64,000 nt of DNA, from contig JADCLI010000022.1 in the NCBI GenBank assembly GCA_016803235.1, positions 21,015 to 85,014 of the forward strand. The letters are read 5' to 3'. Source of the stretch: Pimelobacter simplex (GTDB taxonomy: Bacteria > Actinomycetota > Actinomycetes > Propionibacteriales > Nocardioidaceae). Shown here in pieces: positions 53,385-63,108 of this stretch. The notes under the pieces were generated by a model, which saw only the letters and a program-made list of their open reading frames with translations, did not search any database and was not told where the DNA came from. The translations under genes and the position numbers were made by a program. The first letter of the stretch is position 1. Every line of letters begins with the position of its first letter.

Positions 53385-53907
53385 CCGGCTCGTCGGCGCC
53401 GGGCGCGACGCACGGCCCCTTGGCCCACCAGTCACCGAGGATCGCCAAGACCTCGTCGCCGAGCGGGTTGACGCCCGGCCCGGCCGCGAGCGCATGGCCG
53501 GCCAGGACATGCAGGCACTTGACCCGGTCGGGCATGCCGCCGGCGGAGATGCCCTCGATCTCGGGGACGTCGAAGCCGCCGGCCTCGCCGATCGCGGCCC
53601 GGTCGGCGAGGTAGGCCTCGTGGGCGGCCCGGTAGGCGGCGGCGAGCTCGGGGTCGGTGCCGAGCCGGTCCTGCATCTCCCGCATCAGCCCGGATGCCTC
53701 CAGGGTGCCGATCTTCGAGTTCACCCGCGGGCAGGTCAGGTAGTACGTCGTCGGGAACGGCGTCCCGTTGGGGAGCCGCGGCTCGGTGGCCACGACGTCG
53801 GGGTTGCCGCACGGGCAGCGGTGGCCGATCGCGTGGACACCCCGCGGGGGCCTCCCGAGCTGGGCCGCGATGACCGCCTCGTCCGTGCTGGTCATGGCGT
53901 CGCTCAC
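53377..53907 (-). CDS. DUF501 family protein
   Basis: Protein of about 176 residues, conserved in actinobacteria beside ppx and ftsB (Rv1025). Recognisable by LGRPPRGVHAIGHRCPCGNP and GFDVPEIEGISAGGMPDRVK; Cys/His in HRCPCG and VKCLHVLAGH could bind metal. GTG at 53907 overlaps the ftsB-like stop by 4 bases; ATG at 53895 is the alternative start. Function unknown. Confidence 0.85.
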   Translation of the reverse strand: MSDAMTSTDEAVIAAQLGRPPRGVHAIGHRCPCGNPDVVATEPRLPNGTPFPTTYYLTCPRVNSKIGTLEASGLMREMQDRLGTDPELAAAYRAAHEAYLADRAAIGEAGGFDVPEIEGISAGGMPDRVKCLHVLAGHALAAGPGVNPLGDEVLAILGDWWAKGPCVAPGADEPDE

Positions 53908-54503
53908 TGCTCGAGGTCCTCCTTGGGAGCCTTGATCTGGTCCTTGGGGTCGCGCACCTTCGTCGGCGGGTTGCCGGCGATCTTCATGGAGTCCCACGCG
54001 TCCTCGTACCAGGTCTGCTTGTCGGGGTCGTCGACCTCCGCCGGGTCACCGAGCTCGGCGGAGGCGTCGAGCGGGTTGCCGTCGGCGTCGACCACCACGA
54101 ACGGCGTCTCGCCCTTGGCGACGTACCCGAACCGGGCCCGGGCCTGCTGCGCGACGTACGCCGGGTCGTCCCAGCGCTTCTTCTCGTCGCGCAGGTCGTC
54201 GATCTTCGCCTCGCGCTGGGAGATCTGTGCCTCGAGCGCGTTGATGTTGCCGCGCTGTTGCAGGTAGGCCCGCAGCGAGGAGGCGTAGGAGACCGCCAGC
54301 ACGGCGAGCACGAGCACCAGGATCGCGGCGCGACTGGTCAGCCGGGCCTTGTGCTGGTGCTCGGCCCGCGCCCGGACCAGGGCGGCCTCGCGCTCGCGGG
54401 CGGCCTTCTTGCGCTCGGCCTTGAGCCGCTCGGCGTACCGCGGCCCGGACCGCCCCGAGACAGGGCGGCCGGGCTTGCGGGACGTTCGGCGGTCGTCGGC
54501 CAT
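53904..54503 (-). CDS. Septum formation initiator (FtsB/DivIC-like)
   Basis: Divisome membrane protein of 199 residues: long basic N-terminal tail (1-55), one membrane span (about 58-77), and a short coiled coil (NINALEAQISQREAKIDDLR) followed by the FtsB-type ARARFGYVAKGETPFVVVD motif. C-terminal acidic tail. AGGAG lies upstream of ATG 54503. Located downstream of enolase as in most actinobacteria. Confidence 0.9.
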   Translation of the reverse strand: MADDRRTSRKPGRPVSGRSGPRYAERLKAERKKAAREREAALVRARAEHQHKARLTSRAAILVLVLAVLAVSYASSLRAYLQQRGNINALEAQISQREAKIDDLRDEKKRWDDPAYVAQQARARFGYVAKGETPFVVVDADGNPLDASAELGDPAEVDDPDKQTWYEDAWDSMKIAGNPPTKVRDPKDQIKAPKEDLEQ

Positions 54504-54526
54504 CACGTGGCTCCTGGTCGGAGGGG

Positions 54527-55853
<1,327 letters not shown>

Positions 55854-55915
55854 ACCGCCGCGGGTGCGGTTCCCGGCAGCACCCACCCGGCGTGGGACAG
55901 CCGGTGGGAGATGCT

Positions 55916-56317
55916 GTGACCGTGGCCGCACCCGAGCACCCCGAGGCGACGCCTCGCACGCGTCGTCGTCCGCACCGCGTGTACGGCGTCGGGCGGGACC
56001 CCGAGGCACGCGACTCGCTCGCCAACGAGCGCACCTTCCTGGCCTGGGTGCGCACCTCGCTCGCGCTCGTGGCGGGCGCCGTCGCGGTCAGCTCCCCGGC
56101 CCTGGAGTTCTCGCTCCCGGCCCGGCTGGTGCTGTCGCTGGGCTTGGTACTGGTGGCCGCCGTGGCTCTCGGCGTGGGCTGGCACCGCTGGACCCGCACC
56201 GAGATCGCGATGCGGACCGGCGGCGTGCGGCCGGGGTTCACCGGCGGCATGGTCGTGCTCGGCGCGGTCGGACTGCTGATGGCCGGCGCTCTGGCCAGCA
56301 CGATCATCAGCCACTAG
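55916..56317 (+). CDS. DUF202 (YidH-type) membrane protein
   Basis: Protein of 133 residues with three membrane spans and the DUF202 motif ARDSLANERTFLAWVRTSLA (about 33-52). Such proteins occur in membranes of many bacteria; function unknown. GTG at 55916 follows GGTGGGAG. Its 3' end overlaps the convergent TetR gene by 11 bases. Confidence 0.85.
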   Translation: MTVAAPEHPEATPRTRRRPHRVYGVGRDPEARDSLANERTFLAWVRTSLALVAGAVAVSSPALEFSLPARLVLSLGLVLVAAVALGVGWHRWTRTEIAMRTGGVRPGFTGGMVVLGAVGLLMAGALASTIISH

Positions 56318-56951
56318 GCACCGTTCGGTCAGTGTCGGGCGAAACCCCGAACACCGCGCCGAACAGCCGCTCGCAGCGTGCGCTCATCTCCTCCGGAGCC
56401 ATCCCCGGGTGGTCGCACCACCAGGTGACCAGCGAGCCGAAGACGGTGCTCCACACCGCGGTCATCGCATCGAGGTCGAGGGCGTCGTCGGCGCCCGAGA
56501 GGGCGAGCAGCTCGCCGACGCCCTCGCGGGCCAGCTCCTCGAGCCGGCGCCGGTAGGCACCCATCAGCTCGCCGGGCGCGTCGGCCACGGGCGCGGTCGG
56601 GTCGTTCGCGACCCGCCAGGGCCAGGTCCGGTCGTCGAGCACCCGGAAGACGCCGTCGAGGGTCGCCAGGGCGCGGGCGAGGCCGACGGCGCCGAGAGCG
56701 GCTGACCGCTCGATCTCACCGATCAGGAGGCTGGAGGCCTCCCGCAGGCAGCGCTCGAAGAGTCCCTCCTTGGAGCCGAAGTAGTTGTAGATCAGCGGCT
56801 TGGAGATGCCCGCGGCCGCGGCGATGTCGGCGACCGAGGTGGCGGCGAAGCCACGCTCCCCGAACACCCGGCCGGCGACCTCGAGGATCTGCTGCTCGCG
56901 GTCGGCGCGCGCGACGCCCTTCGTCCCGGAGCGGCGTACCGACGACGTCAT
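56307..56951 (-). CDS. TetR-family repressor
   Basis: Regulator of 214 residues: N-terminal TetR HTH (about 14-60: QQILEVAGRVFGERGFAATS, AAGISKPLIYNYFGSKEGLF) and a helical ligand-binding domain. Divergent from a fatty-acid-hydroxylase-like gene, with a long palindrome between them, so it probably represses that gene and itself. ATG at 56951 is preceded by TAGGGT and seven bases (leaderless). Confidence 0.88.
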   Translation of the reverse strand: MTSSVRRSGTKGVARADREQQILEVAGRVFGERGFAATSVADIAAAAGISKPLIYNYFGSKEGLFERCLREASSLLIGEIERSAALGAVGLARALATLDGVFRVLDDRTWPWRVANDPTAPVADAPGELMGAYRRRLEELAREGVGELLALSGADDALDLDAMTAVWSTVFGSLVTWWCDHPGMAPEEMSARCERLFGAVFGVSPDTDRTVPSG

Positions 56952-56958
56952 GCGGATC

Positions 56959-56964
56959 ACCCTA
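56959..56964 (-). promoter_or_regulatory. -10 element of the TetR gene (leaderless)
   Basis: TAGGGT on the minus strand, seven bases before the ATG at 56951. Confidence 0.5.
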
Positions 56965-56968
56965 GCGC

Positions 56969-57009
56969 TCGATATGACCTCGTAGTAACTTACCCGAGAG
57001 TCATATCGA
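56969..57009. promoter_or_regulatory. Operator candidate: inverted TCGATATGAC / GTCATATCGA
   Basis: Perfect 10-base arms (56969-56978 and 57000-57009), starts 31 bases apart, enclosing the promoter region of the hydroxylase gene (TAGTAACTTAC between them). The left arm abuts the TetR -10. Probably two half-sites or two operators for the TetR protein. Confidence 0.6.
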
Positions 57010-57019
57010 AGGAGCCGCC

Positions 57020-57919
57020 ATGCAGGACCTGCTCGACCCGATGAAGAACCCGGTGACCTACGCCGTCCCGTTCTTCGTCCTCAGCGTGCTCGTCGAGCTG
57101 GCCGCGCTGAAGTGGCTCGACCACGACGACAACCTGACCGGCTACTCCCTCAAGGACGCGCGCACGTCGATCTCGATGGGGATCGGCTCACTGTTCTTCC
57201 TGACCGTCTTCAAGGTCGGCACCTTCGTCGTCTACTCCGCGGTCTCGACCCATCTCGCGCCGTTCCACCTGCCCACCGACACCTGGTGGTACTGGGTGCT
57301 GCTCATCGTGGTCCTCGACCTCGCCTACTACGGCAACCACCGCTTCGTGCACCGGGTCAACATCGGCTGGGCCGCGCACCAGGCACACCACTCCAGCGAG
57401 TACATGAACTTCACGACCGCGCTGCGGCAGAAGTGGAATCCGTGGTTCGAGTTCTTCTTCTGGCTGCCGCTGCCGTTCCTCGGCTTCGCGCCGTGGACCC
57501 TCTACGTCGCCTTCTCGATCAACCTCGTCTACCAGTTCTTCGTGCACACCGAGACGATCGACCGGCTCCCCCGCCCGATCGAGCTGGTCTTCAACACCCC
57601 CTCCCACCACCGCGTGCACCACGGCTCGGACCCGGAGTACCTCGACAGGAACTACGCCGGGATCCTGATCGTCTGGGACCGGCTGTTCGGCACCTTCCAG
57701 CCCGAGGTCCAGCGCCCGACGTACGGCCTGACCAAGCCGGTCGACACCTACAACCTGGTCCGGCTGGAGTACGGCGACTACGCCGCCATCGCGCGCAAGG
57801 TGCGGGCGGCGCGGGGCTGGCGGGAGCGGCTGGGCTACCTGTTCGGGCCCCCGGGATGGGCGCCGGCGGCCGCTTCCACGACGGCCGCGCCGGAGCTCAG
57901 CGGCACAGGTGCCGACTGA
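57020..57919 (+). CDS. Sterol desaturase/fatty acid hydroxylase family membrane enzyme
   Basis: Membrane diiron enzyme of 299 residues with about four hydrophobic segments and the expected His boxes: GNHRFVHRVNIGWAAHQAHH (HxxxH and HxxHH) and SHHRVHHGSDPEYLDRNY. Hydroxylates or desaturates a lipid; substrate unknown. ATG at 57020 follows AAGGAG. Controlled by the divergent TetR by inference. Similar genes are sometimes used in alkylglycerol or carotenoid chemistry. Confidence 0.88.
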   Translation: MQDLLDPMKNPVTYAVPFFVLSVLVELAALKWLDHDDNLTGYSLKDARTSISMGIGSLFFLTVFKVGTFVVYSAVSTHLAPFHLPTDTWWYWVLLIVVLDLAYYGNHRFVHRVNIGWAAHQAHHSSEYMNFTTALRQKWNPWFEFFFWLPLPFLGFAPWTLYVAFSINLVYQFFVHTETIDRLPRPIELVFNTPSHHRVHHGSDPEYLDRNYAGILIVWDRLFGTFQPEVQRPTYGLTKPVDTYNLVRLEYGDYAAIARKVRAARGWRERLGYLFGPPGWAPAAASTTAAPELSGTGAD

Positions 57920-57925
57920 GGGGGC

Positions 57926-58627
57926 TCAGGCCTCGAGGCCGAGCTCGGACATCCGGGCCATGTGCCGCTCGGTGAGCCGGGTGAACATCCGGCCCATCGC
58001 GGCCAGGTCGAGGCCGGGGCGGTCGACACCGCCGGCGAGCAGCGCGGTCAGGGCGTCGCGATCGGCGGCGACCCGCTGGGCCTGGGTGAGCGCCTCCCCC
58101 ATCAGCCGGCGGCCCCACAGCGCGAGCCGGCCACCGAGGCGGGCGTCCTCGGCGATGGCGGCGCGGACCCGGTCGACGACGAAGGTCGCGTGGGTGCCCT
58201 CCTCCATCGTGGAGATCACGAGGTCACGGGTCTCGGGGTCGAGGTAGGCCGCGATCTCCCGGTAGAAGTCGTTGGCGAGACCGTCCCCGACGTACGCCTT
58301 GACCAGGCCCTCGTACCAGTCGGCCGGCGCCGTGTGCCGGTGGAACTCGTCGAGCGGCTCGCGGAACGGGAGCATGGCCTCGAACGGGTCGGCGTCGAAG
58401 TCGCGGATCCGGGCGTGGAGGGCGTGCACCTTGGTGAGCTCGCCGCTCGCCATCGTCGCGAGGTCGACCTTGTCGGCCAGGCTCGGCGCCAGCTTGGCGT
58501 CCTCGGCCAGGCGCTCGAAGGCCGAGATCTCGCCGTACGCGATCGCCGCCAGGAGGTCGACCACGGCCTCGCGGTAGGCCGGGTCGGCGTCGGCGGAGGG
58601 GGTGGTCGCGTCGGCGGATTCAGCCAT
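57926..58627 (-). CDS. Ferritin-like-fold protein
   Basis: Helical protein of 233 residues of the actinobacterial ferritin-like group related to tRNA-(ms2io6A)-hydroxylase (MiaE-like). Possible diiron ligands lie in AIAYGEISAFERLAED, GELTKVHALHARI and STMEEGTHATFVVDRV. No signal peptide. ATG at 58627, with TACGCT six bases upstream, suggests leaderless initiation. Divergent from the DEAD-box helicase; function not established. Confidence 0.75.
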   Translation of the reverse strand: MAESADATTPSADADPAYREAVVDLLAAIAYGEISAFERLAEDAKLAPSLADKVDLATMASGELTKVHALHARIRDFDADPFEAMLPFREPLDEFHRHTAPADWYEGLVKAYVGDGLANDFYREIAAYLDPETRDLVISTMEEGTHATFVVDRVRAAIAEDARLGGRLALWGRRLMGEALTQAQRVAADRDALTALLAGGVDRPGLDLAAMGRMFTRLTERHMARMSELGLEA

Positions 58628-58633
58628 GCGCTG

Positions 58634-58639
58634 AGCGTA
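58634..58639 (-). promoter_or_regulatory. -10 element of the ferritin-like gene (leaderless)
   Basis: TACGCT on the minus strand, six bases before the ATG at 58627. Confidence 0.45.
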
Positions 58640-58746
58640 CAAGTAGACTCGACCGCGGCGAGAGCCTGCCTGCACCCCCACGGGAGCGCGCCGGCCCGCC
58701 CGGGCACCCGCCCACGTATGTGCGCGGCTGAGTGTGAACAGCCGCA

Positions 58747-60360
58747 TTGATCTGGCGCCATGCCGACCGGCTGACGACACTCACGAAAGCGAACAGAACA
58801 CTGACTTCCAACGACACCACCGCTGCGTCCACCACCGAGACCGACGCGGCGGCGTCCCCCACGTTCCGCGACCTCGGCGTGATGCCGAAGATCTGCGACG
58901 CACTCGAGCGGGCCGGGATCACCCACCCGTTCGCGATCCAGGAGATGACCCTCTCCGTCGCGCTGATGGGCACCGACCTGATCGGCCAGGCCCGCACCGG
59001 CACCGGCAAGACCCTCGCGTTCGGCATCCCGGTGATCCAGCGCAGCGTCGCGCCGTCCGACCCCGACTACTCCGAGCTCCCGCAGGGCAAGCCGCAGGCG
59101 CTGATCGTCGCGCCGACCCGCGAGCTCGCGCTCCAGGTCTCCAGCGACATCGAGATCGCCAGCCGCGATCGCGGCCTGCGCGTCCTCACCATCTACGGCG
59201 GGGTCGGCTACGAGCCCCAGATCGAGGCCCTCGAGACCGGTGTCGACATCGTCATCGGTACGCCGGGCCGGTTGATCGACCTGGCCAACCGCAAGGTCCT
59301 CGACCTCTCGCACGTGCACGCCCTGGTCCTCGACGAGGCCGACGAGATGCTCGACCTCGGCTTCCTTCCCGACGTCGAGAAGCTGCTCCGGCTCACCCCC
59401 GAGACCCGGCAGACGATGCTCTTCTCGGCAACCATGCCCTCCGCGATCGTCTCGCTGGCCCGCATGCACATGCGGCACCCGATGAACATCCGGGCGGAGT
59501 CGTCGTACGAGAACGCCACGGTGCCCGCCACCGCGCAGTTCATCTACCTGGCCCACGACCTCGACAAGCCGGAGATCCTCGGTCGCCTGCTGCAGGCCGA
59601 GGACGCCGACAAGATGATCGTGTTCACCCGCACCAAGCGGCAGGCCCAGCGCGTCGCCGACGACCTGGTCGAGCGCGGCTTCAAGGCCAGCCCGCTGCAC
59701 GGTGACATGGCGCAGGTCGCCCGCGAGAAGGCGCTGACGAGGTTCCGCGAGGACAAGATCAAGGTCCTCGTCGCCACGGACGTCGCCGCCCGCGGCATCG
59801 ACGTGTCCGGCGTGAGCCATGTGGTCAACTACACCTGCCCCGAGGACGACAAGACCTACGTGCACCGCATCGGCCGCACCGGCCGCGCCGGGGCCTCCGG
59901 CATCGCGATCACGCTGGTCGACGCGACCGACGTGCACCGCTGGAAGATGATCAACAAGGCGCTCGACCTGCCCTTCGACGAGCCGGTCGAGACCTACTCG
60001 ACCTCCGAGCACCTCTACCACGACCAGGGCATCGTCCCCGGCACCAAGGGTCGGATCGCTCCCCCGGCTCCGCCGGCGCCCAGGGGCGAGCGGTCGGAGC
60101 GGTCGGAGCGGTCGGCCGAGCGTTCGGAACGACGCTCCGGCGACCGCAACCGCACGCGCACCCGGACCCGCACCCGCGGCGGCAAGCCCGTCGAGGGCGG
60201 CGCCGAGGCCCCGGCGGCCCAGGCGACCGAGGGTTCCGAGAGCGCCCCTGCCGAGGGCGGCGAGCGCCCGGCCAACCGCAACCGGCGGCGTCGTCGCCGC
60301 AGCGGCGGTGGCGGCAACGGCGGCGGCGCGAGCACGCCGGCGGAGACGCCGAGCGCCTGA
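58747..60360 (+). CDS. DEAD-box RNA helicase
   Basis: ATP-dependent RNA helicase of up to 537 residues. Motifs: Q motif ITHPFAIQEM, Walker A GQARTGTGKTLA, VLDEADEML, LFSATMP, and the C-terminal VATDVAARGID and HRIGRTGRAG. The tail (about 440-537) is basic and low-complexity: RSE repeats, RTRTRTRTR, then Gly-rich. The N-terminal start is unsure: TTG at 58747 is the first in-frame candidate without a ribosome binding site; homology begins at TFRDLGV (58861). Similar to cold-shock/ribosome-assembly helicases. Confidence 0.9.
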   Translation: MIWRHADRLTTLTKANRTLTSNDTTAASTTETDAAASPTFRDLGVMPKICDALERAGITHPFAIQEMTLSVALMGTDLIGQARTGTGKTLAFGIPVIQRSVAPSDPDYSELPQGKPQALIVAPTRELALQVSSDIEIASRDRGLRVLTIYGGVGYEPQIEALETGVDIVIGTPGRLIDLANRKVLDLSHVHALVLDEADEMLDLGFLPDVEKLLRLTPETRQTMLFSATMPSAIVSLARMHMRHPMNIRAESSYENATVPATAQFIYLAHDLDKPEILGRLLQAEDADKMIVFTRTKRQAQRVADDLVERGFKASPLHGDMAQVAREKALTRFREDKIKVLVATDVAARGIDVSGVSHVVNYTCPEDDKTYVHRIGRTGRAGASGIAITLVDATDVHRWKMINKALDLPFDEPVETYSTSEHLYHDQGIVPGTKGRIAPPAPPAPRGERSERSERSAERSERRSGDRNRTRTRTRTRGGKPVEGGAEAPAAQATEGSESAPAEGGERPANRNRRRRRRSGGGGNGGGASTPAETPSA

Positions 60361-60522
60361 GCGACGTACCCGCACCCAGCGCCACACGGTCCCCGGAGAA
60401 GGTTCCGTCGCGCCGCCCGCCGTTTCCGGACGGCGGAGCGAGCGAGGAACGAGCGAGCGGGGGAGGAAGAAGCGGCGTCGGCAGGCGGCGCGACGTGCGC
60501 GAGCGAAGCGAGCGCCAAGACG

Positions 60523-60551
60523 AAGGAGCCCGGGCAGTGCCCGGGCTCCTT
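60523..60551. terminator. Bidirectional hairpin between the helicase and nuclease-fold genes
   Basis: Perfect 13-base arms around a 3-base loop AGT, ending CTCCTT on both strands, between convergent genes. The preceding 60425-60512 contains imperfect GAGCGA repeats and no gene. Confidence 0.8.
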
Positions 60552-60566
60552 GCCTCTTCCGACTGA

Positions 60567-61409
60567 TCAGGCGGGCTTGGGCTCCACCCAGACGTTGCCG
60601 ACCAGCACGGGGTGGTCGCTGATGCCGTTGTAGATCTTGGCGTAGTCGCTGAACTTGGTGCCCGTCCACGTGGCGAGCATCCAGTCCGGGCCGGCCTTGG
60701 GCGGCACGGGGCACGGCTTGCGCTTCGTGCCGCCGAGTGAGACCAGGTCGGTGGCCTTGGCGACGCGCTGGCAGAACTCGACGCGCTCGTTCATGTCGCC
60801 CATGACCAGGACCGGGTGGCCCTTGGCCCCGAGGCGCTTGATCAGCTTGATCTCGCGCTCGGTCGAGACGTCGCGCTCGTGCTCGAGGCCGCCGGGGGCG
60901 TTGTGGATCGCCACGACGGAGATCACCCGCTTGGTGGCGCGGTGCTTGAGCTTGACCCACGGAATGGCACGCATCTTGCCCATCGACGGGCGGTAGATCT
61001 CGCCCTTGTCGATCGCGTCGTACTCGTCGGTCTTCCAGGCGACCTGGATCGCGCCGCTGAAGTTGTCGAGGCTGCGGCGGGGGTAGAACTTGAACCGCGG
61101 CAGACGGTGGCGCAGCACCTTCAGCTGGGACTGGTGGACCTCCTGGAAGGCGACCACGGTGCGATTGCGCTGCTGGACCTGCGTGGCGGCGGCGTTCGCG
61201 CGGCCGATGCCGCCGGGCGCCATCGAGGCGGTGAGGATGTTGAAGGTCATGGCGCGGATCTCGAACCCGCCGCCCTTCTGCGACGCGGCCGGAGCGGGCT
61301 CGGCCGGCGCCGCCGTGGCGGTCTGGGTGTGCGCCAGCGAGGCGCCGAGGGCGAGGACCATCAGCGCGGCGCAGATCTTGGCAAGGTGCTTCCCGTACGT
61401 GGCGAGCAT
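60567..61409 (-). CDS. Secreted endonuclease/exonuclease/phosphatase-fold protein
   Basis: Protein of 280 residues with a signal peptide (about 1-34, ALMVLALGASLAHTQTATAA) and an EEP domain: MTFNIL, VVAFQEVHQ, AIHNAPGG, VMGDMNERVEF, PDWMLATW and the closing SDHPVL. These place the metal and catalytic residues of DNase I-like enzymes; the real substrate (DNA, lipid or sugar phosphate) is open. ATG at 61409 with TAGGGT six bases upstream. Confidence 0.87.
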   Translation of the reverse strand: MLATYGKHLAKICAALMVLALGASLAHTQTATAAPAEPAPAASQKGGGFEIRAMTFNILTASMAPGGIGRANAAATQVQQRNRTVVAFQEVHQSQLKVLRHRLPRFKFYPRRSLDNFSGAIQVAWKTDEYDAIDKGEIYRPSMGKMRAIPWVKLKHRATKRVISVVAIHNAPGGLEHERDVSTEREIKLIKRLGAKGHPVLVMGDMNERVEFCQRVAKATDLVSLGGTKRKPCPVPPKAGPDWMLATWTGTKFSDYAKIYNGISDHPVLVGNVWVEPKPA

Positions 61410-61415
61410 CCGGGC

Positions 61416-61421
61416 ACCCTA
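61416..61421 (-). promoter_or_regulatory. -10 element of the EEP-fold gene (leaderless)
   Basis: TAGGGT on the minus strand, six bases before the ATG at 61409. Confidence 0.45.
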
Positions 61422-61495
61422 GGCAGAGGCCCCCTGATCAGGGCAAATCGGCCGACGGCCGCCATGGGGCTGGTGAGACCGGCGGGACACGTGGG

Positions 61496-62272
61496 TCAGG
61501 CGGTGACGACGACGGTGGTGCCGATGGGCGCGAAGTCCCACAGCGCGATCGCGTTCGGCCGATCCTGGCGGATGCAGCCGTGCGAGAGCGGGGTGCCGAG
61601 CTGGGCCCTGGTCTGCACCGGCTTGCCCTCGTCGACGGGGATCGTGTGGAAGCCGATCGCTGCGCCCCGGGTGCCCTGGGTGAAGCGGACGAAGTACTCC
61701 ATCGTGCCGGAGTCGTCGATGCCGATGGCGTGGCGGCTGCGGGAGTAGACCTCGTACGTGCCGGGGTCGAGGTTGTCCTCGATGCTGCCGGAGACGAGGT
61801 AGGTCCGTTCGACCTCGCCGTCGCTGTCGACCAGCCAGACCCGCTGGCGGCCCTCGCTGAACACGATCCGGCGGCCGGTCCCGGATCCGGCCGGCAGCTC
61901 GGTCGAGCCCGAGACCGCTGCGATCCGCGTGCTCACGTCGGCCAGGTCGCCGGTCAGCGGCCCGGACAGGGCCGTGACGTCATCGGGCTTCGGGGAGTCC
62001 TTCACGACCGGGTCCGCAGCCGGGGCGCTCGCGGTGTCCGTCGCGGTAGCGGCGGCCGGTGTCGTCGGGGTGGCGCCGACGGCGGACGTCTCCTCGGGCC
62101 CGCCGGGGAGCAGACCGACGCCGCCCGCCAGCGCCACCGTGGTCACGGTGAGCGCCGCGGCGACCGCGGTGATCCGTCCGTACCGCGGCCGGACCGGCGT
62201 GGCGCGACGTCGGCCGGGCTGCTGCCGGGCGCGGTGGCGTCCGGTGTCGCGGCGCGCAGCGTGCTTGGACAC
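61496..62272 (-). CDS. L,D-transpeptidase family protein (YkuD domain)
   Basis: Membrane-anchored cell-wall enzyme of 258 residues: basic cytosolic tail (1-28), one membrane span (about 32-55), a Thr/Ala-rich linker, and a YkuD domain (about 125-258) with IGFHTIPVDEG and the catalytic SHGCIRQDR. It makes 3-3 peptidoglycan links or attaches proteins. GTG at 62272 starts 6 bases after the ParA stop on the same strand, so it is likely in the same transcript. Confidence 0.88.
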   Translation of the reverse strand: MSKHAARRDTGRHRARQQPGRRRATPVRPRYGRITAVAAALTVTTVALAGGVGLLPGGPEETSAVGATPTTPAAATATDTASAPAADPVVKDSPKPDDVTALSGPLTGDLADVSTRIAAVSGSTELPAGSGTGRRIVFSEGRQRVWLVDSDGEVERTYLVSGSIEDNLDPGTYEVYSRSRHAIGIDDSGTMEYFVRFTQGTRGAAIGFHTIPVDEGKPVQTRAQLGTPLSHGCIRQDRPNAIALWDFAPIGTTVVVTA

Positions 62273-62278
62273 CGGGGC

Positions 62279-63070
62279 TCAGCGGGCCGATCGGGCGAGC
62301 AGGGAGCCCGCCACCTCGCGATAGGCCTCGGCGCCCTTGCTCGTGCGGCTCGTGGCGAGGATCGACCGGCCTGCCGCCGGCGCCTCGGCGAACTTGATGG
62401 TCTTGGGGATCGGCGGCTCGACCACCTCGAGCTCGTAGGTCTCCGAGATCGTGTCGAGCACGGCGCGCGCGTGGTTGGTGCGGCCGTCGTACAACGTCGG
62501 AAGCACGCCCCACACCGCGAGGTCGCGGTTGGTGAACCGGCGCACGTCATGGACGGTGTCGAGCAGCTGGCCGACGCCGCGGTGGGACAGCGTCTCGCAC
62601 TGCAGCGGGATGAGGACGCCGGTCGCGGCCGTCAGCGCGGCGACGGTGAGCACGCCCAGCGAGGGCGGGCAGTCGAGCAGCACCCAGTCGTAGCTGCGCC
62701 CGCTCGCCTGGAGGTCCTCCATCACCCCGCGCAGGACGTGCTCGCGGCCGGTGCGGGTGAGCAGGTCGGCCTCGGCACGGGCCAGCTCGATCGTGGCCGG
62801 CAGCAGGTCGACGCCGTCGTCGGTCTCGAGGATCACCTCGTCGACCGCGGTGCCCTTGGTGAGCACGTGGTGCACCGACAGCTCGAGGTCCTCGGGGTCG
62901 ATGCCCAGCGAGAACGTCAGGCAGGCCTGGGGGTCGAGGTCGACGAGAAGGACGCGCTGTCCCCGCTCGGCGAGGGCCGCACCGATCGACGCGACACTGG
63001 TCGTCTTCGCGACGCCGCCCTTCTGGTTGGCGACAGCGAGGATCGTGGGAGCCGCCTGCACGCTGTTCAT
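62279..63070 (-). CDS. ParA-family ATPase
   Basis: Protein of 263 residues with the deviant Walker A ILAVANQKGGVAKTTSVASI, Walker A' VLLVDLDPQACLT and switch VLLDCPPSLGVLTV. ParA/Soj-type ATPases position chromosomes or protein complexes. No parB or parS is adjacent, so this is an orphan ParA, not the main chromosomal one. ATG at 63070 (opening NSVQAAPTIL); an ATG at 63082 is in frame, and CATGAT lies seven bases upstream of the chosen start. Confidence 0.88.
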   Translation of the reverse strand: MNSVQAAPTILAVANQKGGVAKTTSVASIGAALAERGQRVLLVDLDPQACLTFSLGIDPEDLELSVHHVLTKGTAVDEVILETDDGVDLLPATIELARAEADLLTRTGREHVLRGVMEDLQASGRSYDWVLLDCPPSLGVLTVAALTAATGVLIPLQCETLSHRGVGQLLDTVHDVRRFTNRDLAVWGVLPTLYDGRTNHARAVLDTISETYELEVVEPPIPKTIKFAEAPAAGRSILATSRTSKGAEAYREVAGSLLARSAR

Positions 63071-63096
63071 CGGCACCATCATGCCCGATCGCCTCC

Positions 63097-63102
63097 TAAG
63101 GT
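63097..63102 (+). promoter_or_regulatory. -10 element of the SDR gene (leaderless)
   Basis: TAAGGT six bases before the ATG at 63109. Confidence 0.5.
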
Positions 63103-63108
63103 TGCGGC

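Noticed and set aside
60425-60512. Repeated GAGCGA/GCGAGC words, considered as a short repeat array
   Set aside because: Copies are irregular and unspaced; such words are common in GC-rich intergenic DNA. No CRISPR-like repeat-spacer order is present anywhere in the window.
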